Source: Henckelia pumila (taxonomy: Eukaryota > Streptophyta > Magnoliopsida > Lamiales > Gesneriaceae). Taken from it: DNA of 64,000 nt. Where the stretch lies: contig NC_133123.1 of the NCBI RefSeq assembly GCF_033568475.1, forward strand, positions 137,972,242 through 138,036,241, read 5' to 3'. A program made the translations under genes and the position numbers. The notes below the pieces were generated by a model that saw only the letters and a program-made list of their open reading frames with translations, did not search any database and was not told the DNA's origin. Within the stretch, counting starts at the first letter, position 1. Every line of letters starts with the position of its first letter. Below are positions 35,976 to 47,499 of the stretch, in pieces.

Positions 35976-36667
35976 GGGCATCCACAATGCATGTTAAATG
36001 GGTGTTATTAACACCCATTTAACATGCTCTCTCCATTATTCCCCATTGTGGAGGGGAATTAATAATGGAGAGAGAGGGTGGACGTTCAATGTTATGAACG
36101 TCCCCCTTTCGATTTTTTTTTAATTTTTTATGTTAGTGGGTGGGTCCCACGTGTTGTTCCAATTATTTTTCCTTTTTTTTAATTGTCTTATTTTTTGAAA
36201 TATATTGATGGTTTTTTTATGTATTCATTTTGTATTTTTATTATATATTTAATTGCAATTTAATTTATTACTAAAAACATTGAAATTTAATTTTTATATT
36301 TGAATTAAATAATATATTAAAATAATAATATTATTATTTAAATAAAATATTAAAAACGGTAAATAAATAATTAATAAAATTTTAATAATTTTTAATTATT
36401 ATTTATTTAAATTCATAAAATAAAACTAAAAAAAATAAGATTATTATTTCGAAAATAATTATTATTTTAAACATATTTAAAATGTAGTTATTTAATATAA
36501 AATATTTTTATATTATTGAGTGGAATGCGGGACCCATAAATAATGAGTGTTAATGTTAATAGGATTGTGGGTGGAAAGAATGATGTGTTATTAACAATGG
36601 GACCCATAACTTTTGATGATGTGGATGATGTTATTTGTGTTATTAATGAGATGGGTTGTGGATGCTC
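35976..36667. repeat. PIF/Harbinger (Tourist-like) MITE with TTA duplication
   Basis: Terminal inverted repeats GGGCATCCACAA (left) and TTGTGGATGCTC (right), flanked by TTA at 35973-35975 and 36668-36670. That three-base duplication is typical of PIF/Harbinger elements. The 692-base body is AT-rich and non-coding. A perfect 37-base palindrome lies at 35990-36026. Confidence 0.75.
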
Positions 36668-37329
36668 TTATAAATGATCAGACTGATGCACACGTATCAT
36701 ATTATATATAATTTATTTAATTCAATTCAATCTTTGGACAATATCTTGCCATTTGTGAAGAATGGCATGAAGAAACTTGGTTTGATTCTAACATATATAT
36801 TGAGAAAATTGGAAATAACTAAAAGTCTAAAATGTTTAATGTTCATCTTCAAGATATCTTGAAGCCAAGGAATGCTGATTAGTGATTCCCACCTTTGTAT
36901 ATTTTCCTTGATATATTACACATATGTCGGTCTTAAAAAAAAAAACCAAATTCGTTTTCCTTAATCATTTTATTGTATTAAAATAAAAAAACATAAGCTA
37001 AGCAGTTAAACGATATTATCATTAATCACTTATAATATTTTTGGTTCAATTCAAATTTCACATCGGTCCATCAAAGGTCCATAATATCGTGCACGAACTT
37101 TATCTAAATGATTAGAAGAAATTAGATATGTCTAGGAATCAAATTTAATTGGTCTTGAATCAAAACATATGCGATGTTATTTATCACATTGTTTAATAGC
37201 TCGTAAAAGTGAATCCCATTATTTACAAATTTGCCACTTTTGAGTCCACTGGTAGGCGCACTCGCAATTGCAAAATTAACGTCAACTCAACTCAACTCAA
37301 CTTAAAATTTTATCGAGGGGGCAAAAAAA

Positions 37330-37528
37330 ATAATGCTAGAGGTAATACAACGATATTTATAACAATTATGTCATTATATTTTGTTATTATCTCGTGAGAT
37401 TTTGATATGATATCGTGAGTTTTTGCATTTAATGTATCGTGAGATTTGATAAATTAAAATTTTGTATTGAATTTTTTGTGGTGTAAAAATTGTTGTACAA
37501 ATTTGATTGTACATATAGCATTACTCGG
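37330..37528. repeat. MITE-like element 1 upstream of AAP
   Basis: The ends are related inverted repeats: AATGCTAGAGGTAATACAAC on the left and, on the right, GTACATATAGCATTACTC, whose complement reads GAGTAATGCTATATGTAC. The interior is AT-rich with three TCGTGAG repeats. About 200 bases, no ORF. Confidence 0.5.
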
Positions 37529-37914
37529 GCAAAAATACCTTCTCACCTTTAACTTTGTTTAATTTCTTCTATAAGAAAATATCTTCTTCTTCTTCCTCTT
37601 TTTAATGACAAAAACAACATGGATCTCTCTTACTTCAATTATGAGTCGATCGGTTCCCCAACATGAGGAGAAAGAGTTACTCACATAATCTGACATTTTG
37701 TATAACATTGATTGCATGTTATTTGAATTTGACACGATAGATATCGCTATTTATATTATACATACATAGGATAGGGTAGAGATGGGGTGGGTTAATTCAA
37801 GGAAGGTGGTAGCTTTGAATTTATTTAGGAGTCTTACATAAATCTAAAATCTAGTTTGTACAAAATTAATCTAAAGTTTAGAAACCAAATCACATAGATT
37901 TATAATATTAGATG

Positions 37915-38091
37915 AAGCTACATGTACACTAAAGGTTACACGTTGGGTTATACGTTACACTTGACATTACATAAATATCCTTGATGTATTTTGGAAAAAA
38001 AAATTTCAAATAAAGTGGAGGGATAATTTTGTAATTTCATGTAAAATGTGTAACTCAATGTGTAACTCTCTATGTGCATGTAGCATTTGCC
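37915..38091. repeat. MITE-like element 2 upstream of AAP
   Basis: The left end GCTACATGTACACTAAAGG and the right end TATGTGCATGTAGC form inverted repeats. Related inner phrases (GTTACACGTTGGGTTA and TGTAACTCAATGTGTAAC) extend the pairing. It lies about 0.4 kb upstream of the likely AAP TATA box. Confidence 0.55.
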
Positions 38092-38470
38092 CTATAATAT
38101 TACATCCGAGTACGAAACTAACCCTTTTACCAAAATAATTAACCAATGGCTAAATCAGATTATGTCTTCTGTAGTTCTGTCATCTGTGCAACTATCTTAT
38201 ATATCTATATCCGTCGAATGCCTCGAAACTTTTTCGCGATCAAAGAAATTAAAATGTTGATAGACTCCTCGTCGCATGAAGCTTCCTATTTTGATCGGGG
38301 TAGACCGAAAATTAGGAACACATTTTGAACCAAATACGTATGATATTTAGATAATCTATTTCCACTCTGAAATTGAGTGGGGCAGTCTACTCGTTGACAA
38401 AGCGCGTATCTTTTGTCCTAGTGTAATAATCAATTCACCTGGCTTCAGCCAACCTCACCTTTATCCTCTG

Positions 38471-38478
38471 TATATATA
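38471..38478 (+). promoter_or_regulatory. Probable TATA box of the AAP gene
   Basis: TATATATA followed by a CT-rich and CA-rich stretch, about 350 bases before the AAP start codon. This implies a 5' leader of roughly 320 bases if the leader is unspliced. Predicted from sequence only. Confidence 0.5.
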
Positions 38479-38635
38479 CCGCCAACTCCCCTCTCCATTT
38501 TCAAACAAATTCAAGAACCCCATTCCTTTTCTTAATAATCACTCGCAAAATTCTTGAAAAGTGTGACAATTTCTTGGAGTGAATTAAATTCAAACAACAG
38601 GCGAGGAGAACCCTGTTGGGACTGGTGCCGATTCC

Positions 38636-38680
38636 ATGCACCGAATTTCTGTGAAGAAACTGGAGCATTCAATACTCTGA
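38636..38680 (+). other. Candidate upstream ORF in the AAP leader
   Basis: ATG at 38636 opens a 14-codon frame (MHRISVKKLEHSIL) ending TGA 38678-38680. No other ATG follows before the AAP start at 38829. It is a real uORF only if this region is in the mature leader. Confidence 0.4.
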
Positions 38681-38717
38681 TTGATCTTCACACTTTCTTG
38701 TCTCCCGCCGTGGAACT

Positions 38718-38752
<35 letters not shown>
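38718..38752. repeat. (TA)n microsatellite in AAP leader
   Basis: About 16 TA units within the predicted 5' leader, followed by an A run that ends directly before the start codon. Confidence 0.8.
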
Positions 38753-38753
<1 letters not shown>

Positions 38754-38828
38754 TGAAATTAAATTTAATATTTTCTTGGTTTTCGGATTCCCCAACAAGA
38801 AAAAAATACTTGCAAAAAAAAAAAAAAG

Positions 38829-40761
38829 ATGGCTGCCGAGAATACAGGATCGACCCAGAATCGCCAACCACAAGCCTTGGATGTCTCCATCAATGTAGCT
38901 ACTGATCAGGTTGGCTTCAAGTGTTACGACGACGATGGTCGCCTCAAAAGAACTGGTATAGTTTCTTATATTCACAGCCAATTTTTCTTTCATGTAAAGT
39001 TATGTTCTTGATTGAATGGTTTTCTTTCTTTCTCTGCTGTGAATAGGTACTCTCTGGACTGCAAGTGCTCATATCATAACAGCTGTGATTGGGTCTGGTG
39101 TTTTGTCTTTGGCTTGGGCCACAGCTCAACTGGGGTGGATTGCTGGGCCAACTGTTTTGTTCTTGTTCTCTTTTGTCACCTATTACACCTCTTCTCTTCT
39201 GGCAACATGTTACCGCACCGGCGACCCGGACAACGGGAAGAGGAACTACACTTACATGGACGCTGTCAGAGCCAATTTGGGTATGTTTTTCTTGATACAG
39301 GAAGCTTGAAGTTTAATTTGTATTCATGTGAAGTAATTCTGAAGATTTTCTTGGAATTTCAGGTGGGTTCCAGGTTAAAGTTTGTGGGGCGATTCAGTAT
39401 TTGAATCTTTTTGGAGTTGCCATTGGTTACACCATTGCATCATCTATAAGCATGATGTAAGAATCAAACTACTACTTTTTACAAAGATTTTTCTTTTAAT
39501 CTGTATGAGAATTAGTGTTCTAATCTGTATGGGAAAATTTACTATTAATGGAACAGGGCAATTCAGAAGTCCAATTGCTTCCATTCGAAAGGAGACGACA
39601 GCCCTTGCAGAATTTCCAGCAATCCTTATATGATTGCATTTGGTGTGATAGAGATAATTTTCTCACAAATCCCAGATTTCGATCAGATTTGGTGGCTCTC
39701 CATTGTTGCTGCAATCATGTCCTTTACTTATTCCACCATTGGTTTAGGCCTTGGAATTGGCAAAGTTGCAGGTGACTTTAATTTTCCACACCCCCTCTTG
39801 GATTTTAGAATTAATACCATTTCATAAAGAAGTATATTTTCTGATCTATACCGAATTTTCGAAACAGAAAATGGTAAAATTCAAGGAAGTCTCACCGGAG
39901 TAAGCATCGGAACAGTCACCGAAACTCAAAAGGTCTGGAGGAGTTTTCAAGCACTTGGAGCCATAGCTTTTGCCTACTCTTACTCCCTCATTCTTATCGA
40001 AATTCAGGTATATATATATATATGTTTGATTTGATTTGATCATCTTTTGAACTAAAACATGAAATAATTTTAGTAACCATGTAGTCTACTTTGTAATTTC
40101 ATTACAGGATACAATAAAATCTCCGCCATCAGAGCACAAAACAATGAAGAAAGCCACATTCCTGAGCGTGGCCGTGACAACGGTTTTCTACATGTTGTGT
40201 GGTTGCTTTGGCTACGCCGCATTCGGAGACAGCTCCCCCGGAAACCTCCTCACGGGTTTCGGATTCTACAACCCCTACTGGCTTCTGGACATAGCCAACA
40301 TAGCCATAGTGGTTCACCTAGTGGGGGCATACCAGGTTTACTGCCAGCCCCTCTTCGCGTTCGTGGAGAAAACCGTGGCGGGATGGTACCCCAACAGCAA
40401 ATTCATCGCGAAAGAGATCGCGGTCCCTGTTCCGGGACTCAAATCTTTTAAACTGAACTTGTTCAGGCTCGTGTGGAGGACCGTTTTCGTGATCATAACC
40501 ACCGTGATTTCGATGCTGATGCCTTTCTTCAACGATGTCGTGGGGATCCTCGGAGCCTTCGGGTTTTGGCCGCTGACCGTTTATTTTCCGGTGGAGATGT
40601 ACATTGTGCAAAAGAAGATTCCGAAATGGAGCGCGAGATGGATCAGTTTGCAGATTTTGAGTGCTGCTTGTTTGATCATTTCGATTGCTGCTGCTGTTGG
40701 CTCGTTTGCTGGAGTAGTCTCTGATCTTAAGTCTTACAAGCCTTTCAAGGGTGTTTCGTGA
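38829..40761 (+). CDS. AAP: Amino acid permease, AAP family (six exons)
   Basis: A proton-coupled amino acid importer of the plant AAP family (Aa_trans fold), normally in the plasma membrane and often linked to phloem loading or uptake. Exons: 38829-38955, 39047-39280, 39363-39456, 39557-39771, 39868-40007, 40108-40761. All introns are GT-AG and the phases agree, giving 487 residues, a normal length. The N-terminus (MAAENTGSTQNRQPQALDVS) is hydrophilic. The first membrane segment has the family signature ITAVIGSGVLSLAWATAQLG (about 50-70), followed by many hydrophobic segments, SYSLILIEIQDTI (about 260) and FGFYNPYWLLDIAN (about 310). The C-terminus is KSYKPFKGVS. I place it with AAP2/3/4/5-type proteins by resemblance. 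Substrate range cannot be read. No lesion was seen. Confidence 0.95.
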
Positions 40762-43174
40762 TCATCGGCTCGTTCGGTTTGGTTACAAGCGAGAATTTAT
40801 ACGGAATGGGGCTTTAATTTTAGTAGTTTATTTTCATTCGAGAATTTTATTAGGGCTATGGGTTTGGATGTAACAAGGGGAGAAAAGTGGGCATTTTTAA
40901 GTATTCGATGGGAGTCGAGAATCACACATAAATTTTTCTCCATGTAATCTTTTCTTTGTTTATTATGAAATATTGTGACACTCAATTCAAGTCCTATAAA
41001 GTCTTCGGTTTCACCTAATAATTCTTATTTAGAATTCCAAATTCAACCTGAATATTTAAACTTTCAAACTAAACACATTAATCGTTATCCTACAAATAAT
41101 GTTAATCAAATAAACCGTAGGCCAGTCGTATGCAATGAATCAACTAAAAAAATATTAGTATGAAAAATTAAACTGGTCACCAATGGACACCGTCGTCACC
41201 CACCAGAATAAGTTAAGACAGTACGTACCCACATCCCTAATGCTGTCCTTAAGCTACCCGTGACTAATGATTATGGAATCAATACCATTATTAATAAAAC
41301 AGCACACGGTTAGGTTCACTGCTTGTCTTCAATTTTTTTTTGAAAAAAAAATAAAAATGCAAGACCCAATTTTTTTTTTTTTTGTTTTTTGAAAAGAATG
41401 TAATTTGAAATCTACAAGTTATGGAAAAATATATATTGATGCGACCCCAAAAAAATATAGATAAGATTAGAGTTGATAAGAACCATGAAATGTGTGTTCC
41501 CCCCAAACACACCACTGAAGGAAGATAATAGTTAAGTATGCGGTCCATGTTGAACGATTTAGAACCGATCAAATCCATTGCGCAAGCTTTGATTTGGGTT
41601 CACTAGTTTGCAATAGAGCCATGTTTTAAAAAAAAAAAAAAAACAACAGAAATAAGTTACTTTAAATTACTACTTTTAAAAAAATCATTGATTTTATATT
41701 TTATGCACAAGTTTTCGGAAAAAGAAAAGAGAATTGTATATATTTTTATCACATATGAATTTAAGGAGCGATGAGTAAACCCGTCTCATCACGTGGACTC
41801 ATATCTTGATTCTTGGAGTCAACACAGATAGTTTTAACCATTTAATTAACAAAATTAGACGTGCTAGTTAGAGGTGTTCAGAAACCAAATCAAAAGTATT
41901 AAACGAAGTCAAGATGTATGATATAATTTTACTTATAACCATTCTAGTTCACTATCAAATAAAATGTTTAACTTTCATACATTAGTTAACCGTGAAATTT
42001 ATCACTTAAAAATTAAAATGAATCATCTAAACTAAGGTCAATCTGAACCACATCCAATTTTATGGTTTGGGTTTGAAATTTTTGAAAACCAATTAAATAT
42101 TGTTTGGTTAGAGTACTCTTTATAAAAATCGAACCAAAACGTAATTGAACACACATATATATAGTGTGCTAGGCTGCTAGCTCGATATTCCCACGTAGGC
42201 ACGTACAGTATTTTTTTTCACTCAAAATATTTATTTGAAAATAGTTTTCCCACAATTTTTTCTAGAATTATATCTTTAATTTGTAGCTCGAACTCGAATT
42301 CTAATATATAAATTTTTAATCTAATGTTTTATTTTCACTTTGCAATTATTTCAGTCAGGTTTGAACATATAGGTACAAAAGTGAAGTTTGACTTTGAAAT
42401 AGAGTGCTTAGAAAATTTGTCACGCTATTACTAGTCTCTCTGACTTGCAAAAGCCACTCATTATTTATTGGAAAATATCCCAAAACTCTATTGGATAGAA
42501 ATATTTTAAAACATATATCCAATAATTTTTCAAAGATTTACGCTACCTAAAATATTTGTTCTTTTATTTTGTATAAAGTTCCTAGTATGCATGTATTCTC
42601 GTGTGATTAACTTCATATATAATTTGAAAATTACATATTATTTTGAACTCTATTAATTACTATGTGCAAAATACATACTAAATATTAAATTATTTTTTAA
42701 GTACGTTCGTTCTTTATATGCTTGGAGAACTATTTCTTTCAAATATATACGGGCTACATTCTAAATTAAATAATACATATACTACATACATTGTGAATCC
42801 ATAAGCCCATATAAGATCAGATGACCACATTGCCTGGACCAAACACTAATGCACCCTATGGCCCAATTAAGAAAATACTATACCATCCATTTTCTGAGCC
42901 CACACACAAACACACACATGTATGTGTATGTATAACATGTAGGGGATATTAAAGGAACCATCTACATTAATTTTGCCATATGTGATCAACACTTACTACT
43001 ACAATAATGCATGTCACTGAAACTTTGAAGATATATAATTTTCCTTACACAATTTTAATTTGCAAACACACATATATATATATATATATATAGATAATCC
43101 TACGTTATGAATTTCTTCACAGAAGCATGCATGAAGAAATCGAATGATATCTCCCATGAAATCACGAGTCCCTC
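40762..43174. other. Interval between AAP and MADS genes
   Basis: Convergent intergenic DNA. AAP 3' UTR is expected in the first 200 bases. Around 41870-42166 a sequence begins TTAGAGGTGTTCAG and ends near GAACACACATATATATAG, flanked by GTGCTAG on both sides. This may be a decayed hAT-like MITE, at low confidence. Nothing else recognised. Confidence 0.4.
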
Positions 43175-45161
43175 TCAAGTGGCGCCATAATCGCTCTGCA
43201 AAACAATATATTTCAAAAGTCATATATATACCAAATTCATAAAAAAATGGTGGATTATAATCTATATATATTCGCGATCGTTACGTACCGACGTGCCGAA
43301 ATCTTGAAGATTAGGATGGCTAGGCTGCAACCTATAGGGATGTGGATTCTGCAGAGTTGCTAATTGTAGTTGCACAGAACTTGGCTGTTCTCCAATATCT
43401 TCTCCAAAGAATGGAAACTGGTTCAGTAATGGCTCTTGTTCCATTAATCTGAGCTCTTTCATGGCCTCTTGATTGTGCTCTATTTCTGCCTGTTTCTGAA
43501 TCTGACTGCCCATTAACTGTAGAAATATATATATAGACATCTCATTTGAAAAATGTTGCCTGAATTTTGTCAAAATTTGATCCAAAGGGTATTGATTAAA
43601 AGAGAGATTTTACAGTACCCAGTGGTACATTTCTTGATTTTCCTTCTCCAGCAGTAATTCCTGAAGTATAACATTATTTGGAACAAAAGTTACTGAAATA
43701 TTATTTATAGGGAAAATATCAGATTGATAATTAAACAAGATTTAATTACCGTCTTCTTGAGATTTTCCAGCTGCTCATGAAGTAGCTGAAACTGCGTGCA
43801 TGCATGCATTCAATCCAACAATCGAATAAAAATTATATCCATGAACTACCAAAATTAATCATCATGAAAACCAATATTATATGTATAGTAGTTTACTAAT
43901 AATTTTCAGATGTAGTTGGTAATAAATAATTCTACCTTCCGGGCGCGAACCTTGTCGACTGAGTGCTCGAGCTGCTGTTCGAGTTGGCGAAGCTCCTCGA
44001 ATTGCACGCTGCTCAAATCATCTCCTTTGTATCTCTGAAGGGTTAATTGAAGATTCAAAGTTTGCCTTTTCATTTGTGTTAGTTCTTTGAACATCTGACC
44101 CTGGTATTAATATATATAAATTTATTTAATTATAAACAATAGTTATGATATAGTACTTTTAAGTTTGTAATATATACGTACATTGAATGGGGCTGGTCCT
44201 GTACGATTGTTTCCATCTGACAAAGAAATTCCCTTGGACTGCACGTACCTATCTATCATTTGCTTCATGCTGTAAAAAAATATTTAATCAAAATGAAGAT
44301 ATTGTATGTATAATCGGTTTGTGGCGAACCTCGATCTGAATATATAACTCACTTTCTTCCAAATCCCAAACTTTTCTACGCGAATTTTAGTCGATTTTCT
44401 CATAAAAATTTTGGAATAACTTAATTTTGACTGACTAGTCCTTCAAATTGAATACACAGAGTTATAATTTTATCTTCATATTTTGGCTCCTCTTGAACAC
44501 ATTTTTTCAGACAATTAATTTGGCTGTTTTGAAATATTTTATAATATACTATAATCCACCACGTCGGATGTATGAAATTGTATAGTCCTCAATCAAATAA
44601 AACTAATTCAAGAAACCCTTGAAGCTAGCTGATTATAGTTGCTTTAGGCGGCCTAATCAAACAACAAAAATCAATGCCTTCAATAATACAATATAATTAA
44701 TGAGAAAATTAAGGGAATAAACAAGGAAAAAAAGAATGAAAAGGGCTAAGCTAATTCCCTTTTATGTGTGCTTAGTATAAATATTAGATCAAATTAAAAA
44801 GAATATATCATATTAGCTCATCACAACCAGTGACCAAAGACATCCACATAATATACATGCATTTCAAGAAACCCTTAAAAAACCTAAAAGAATTTCATAT
44901 GTTATACTTTGAAACAAAAAAAACAAGAATAAGCTGGGAATTTCATAATATAATTTTTTAAAAATGAATTTACCTCGACTGAGGAGTGCAGTATTCAGTG
45001 AGCTTGCCTTTGCTAGAGAAAACAATGAGTCCAATCTGAGCATCACAAAGCACAGAAAGCTCATGTGTCTTCTTCATCAAACCGGCCCTCCGTTTCGAAA
45101 ACGTGACTTGCCTGCTCGTGTTGTTCTCAATCCTCTTCACTTCTATCTTCCCTCTTCCCAT
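43175..45161 (-). CDS. TT16: Bsister-type MIKC MADS-box transcription factor
   Basis: A MADS-box factor of the Bsister class (TT16/ABS-like), which in plants acts in ovule and seed-coat development. Exons on the minus strand: 45161-44974, 44269-44182, 44100-43936, 43791-43750, 43660-43619, 43516-43289 and 43195-43175. All junctions are GT-AG and phases agree, giving 257 residues. The MADS domain is residues 1-60 ([20 protein letters not shown], then [20 protein letters not shown]). The K domain follows, with [16 protein letters not shown]. The C-terminal Bsister-type stretch is [17 protein letters not shown] then HPNLQDFG. The two middle K-domain exons usual in MIKC genes form one 165-base exon here. 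The last 21-base exon (SDYGAT, stop 43175-43177) is inferred from a good donor at 43288; if unspliced, the frame would end at 43262. Intron 1 is 704 bases. Class is firm, orthology probable. Confidence 0.9.
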
Positions 45162-47499
45162 ATCTAACTTGCAAACTATATATATATATTGTGAGAAAAA
45201 AATATCCAAAACAAACAAAGAGATTAGCGAAAATCAGAAGGGTGGAGCAAATTTACTGATTTAAGATAAAAGAAAGCACTTAGCAGTGATTATCAAGCAA
45301 AATAACTCCAGTATTAGAACGATGACAAGACTAAACAAAGGATCTAGTTTGGTAAAATTTACTACAAAATAATTATCTTGATTAACCATGGCTGAAGCAT
45401 TGTGACAGACCAATATTTATATTATATGTATAAATGTATAATACTCAAGAGGCTAAAAAAATCTTTTCGAAACTGAGATAATCTGAAGTAGAAACTCAAG
45501 ATTTTTGGCAAAAAGAAGCTGAACGAAACTTACTGGAATCTGTAAGAAATTCTTAAACTGGAGAAAGTAGAATTTAGTTGGGGCAAAAGAAACTTTGTTT
45601 TACCTTGTTCTTCTGTGCCCTGTAATTTGTTGGTATTTGGGATTGGGCTGGACCGTGTAATATACGCCATGTTTGATTATTGCGTCTATTATATATGTAA
45701 GACAAGATAAGATGATCATGCATGCATGAGCATGTAGTCACATGCATTCAATCTCTATATATACATACACAATATATATGTATATATAATATTATGAAAT
45801 TAAATGAGAGTTTCTTGACATGAATAAGCATTGATTTTATCATGCACCATGATCAGGAAATTATTTCTCCAGCCATAAATCAAGATGTTAATGACTTAAA
45901 TGCACTAGTTGATACAAACATGAGAGTGCTAGATTATTGATTTTTAGCTAGGGAATTAATTAACTGCTTTTCGAATATTAATTATCCATGAGATTTAATG
46001 ACAAATATTTGAGAGGGTGAATAACATGAATTAAAACTACAAGAATAGTCAAGAAAGTGACAAAGAAATGGAAAGAATATATATAATATTATATTAATGC
46101 ATGGATGTATGTATGAGGGACATTAAGAATTTTGGTGTTCCATCCCTCTCATGCACTTATATCGGTAATAATAATATTGTGACTTTTAGCAGTTAAAGTT
46201 TTCTTTTGCTGTAATAGTGTAATTAAATTCTTGTAAGAAATATGTCCTCCTTTGTGTTTGAGGAAATACATCGTTGTTGACATTTAACCACCACTGCTCC
46301 CCCAAGCTACCAAATATTCCTGAATTTTCCCCATTTTGGCTGTCTTTTAAACGCCAAAAATTCAATACGCTTCTTTTAAAGGGAAGAATTGGGCTAAAAA
46401 ACCTTTGTCATAAATAGACGGGACAAATGTTATCATGATTTTATTCCCACCATCCTCTCATTTAAGTCAATATAGATGAGTACTAACTAGTCAAGCCAGT
46501 CGATGGTATGATCGATTGTTTGTCATTTTATCAAAAGCTGATTATAACGATAGACTAAAATATTTTAATTTAAACCGTACATAGCTCAACACATTTCAAT
46601 TGCTCTAGCCAAGACAATTATTGCAATACCCAAACATCAGCCTCGAAATTTGTTATATATATATATAGAAAGCAAGAAATGGGATCCTATTCAATAATTT
46701 ATGGTTGGTACAGGATTTTCATATCAGCAATATTAGGTAGCTTATTAAATGAATCCGACTCCGATGTACCAAGTGATTATCCTAGTAGTGTTCATGATCA
46801 ATATTGTAATAAATTAGTAATAAGCCTTGTTTTGACTTGTCTTTAATTCATTCATTAACTTGGGTTAAATTCTGAATGAATCGGGCAATAAATCACAAAA
46901 ATCTTTCAAAATTCCAAATATTAATACTAAGATAAAACGTACGGGGCCACAGTTCGAGGTTAAAGGTTGACAAAAGGGTCTTCCAGATAGCTCTCATGAT
47001 ATTAATAGTCAACATATTGAATTATCAGAAAACACATGCATTATGTTTGACTCAATTCTCAGTCATTGATTATGATGTATCATTAAGCACAAGTTTCAGA
47101 TGAAATTTAAAAGATTATAACTTTTACTTGAAACAGAACCTGCTCCAATATGGTGGCCAGGGAAGACTGAAATCTATTTATTTTCCAATTGGGATTTTGA
47201 ATTTGAGCTTTAAAAGGCGAGCAAGTTTCTTAAAATTGTTACACTAATAATTTTCTAGAATACATATGGACACGTTGCCTCCAGTGAAGAAATCTAACTC
47301 CATCCTGCAACAAATTCTGAGCTCATATATATCGGCTGTACAGATGACATTGTTACACACTTACACTTCCAACCATTAAGCATGACCTTTGCTCCAATCT
47401 AAAGGAAAAAAGAAGCATAAGCAACGCACAAAATTTGGTTTGAGTCACGTTATGTGAATGAACTATGTGCAAAAGAAGAGAGACGTAAATTTACCTCAT
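45162..47499. other. MADS upstream region and PQBP1 3' flank
   Basis: AT-rich DNA upstream of the MADS gene and downstream of the PQBP1 stop (47500). It is expected to hold the MADS promoter and leader and the PQBP1 3' UTR. A string TATTTATATTATATG lies near 45415. No further coding region recognised. Confidence 0.45.

Noticed and set aside
38554..38898. Open frame running into the AAP leader
   Set aside because: It crosses the (TA)n tract and is out of phase with the well-supported AAP start at 38829.
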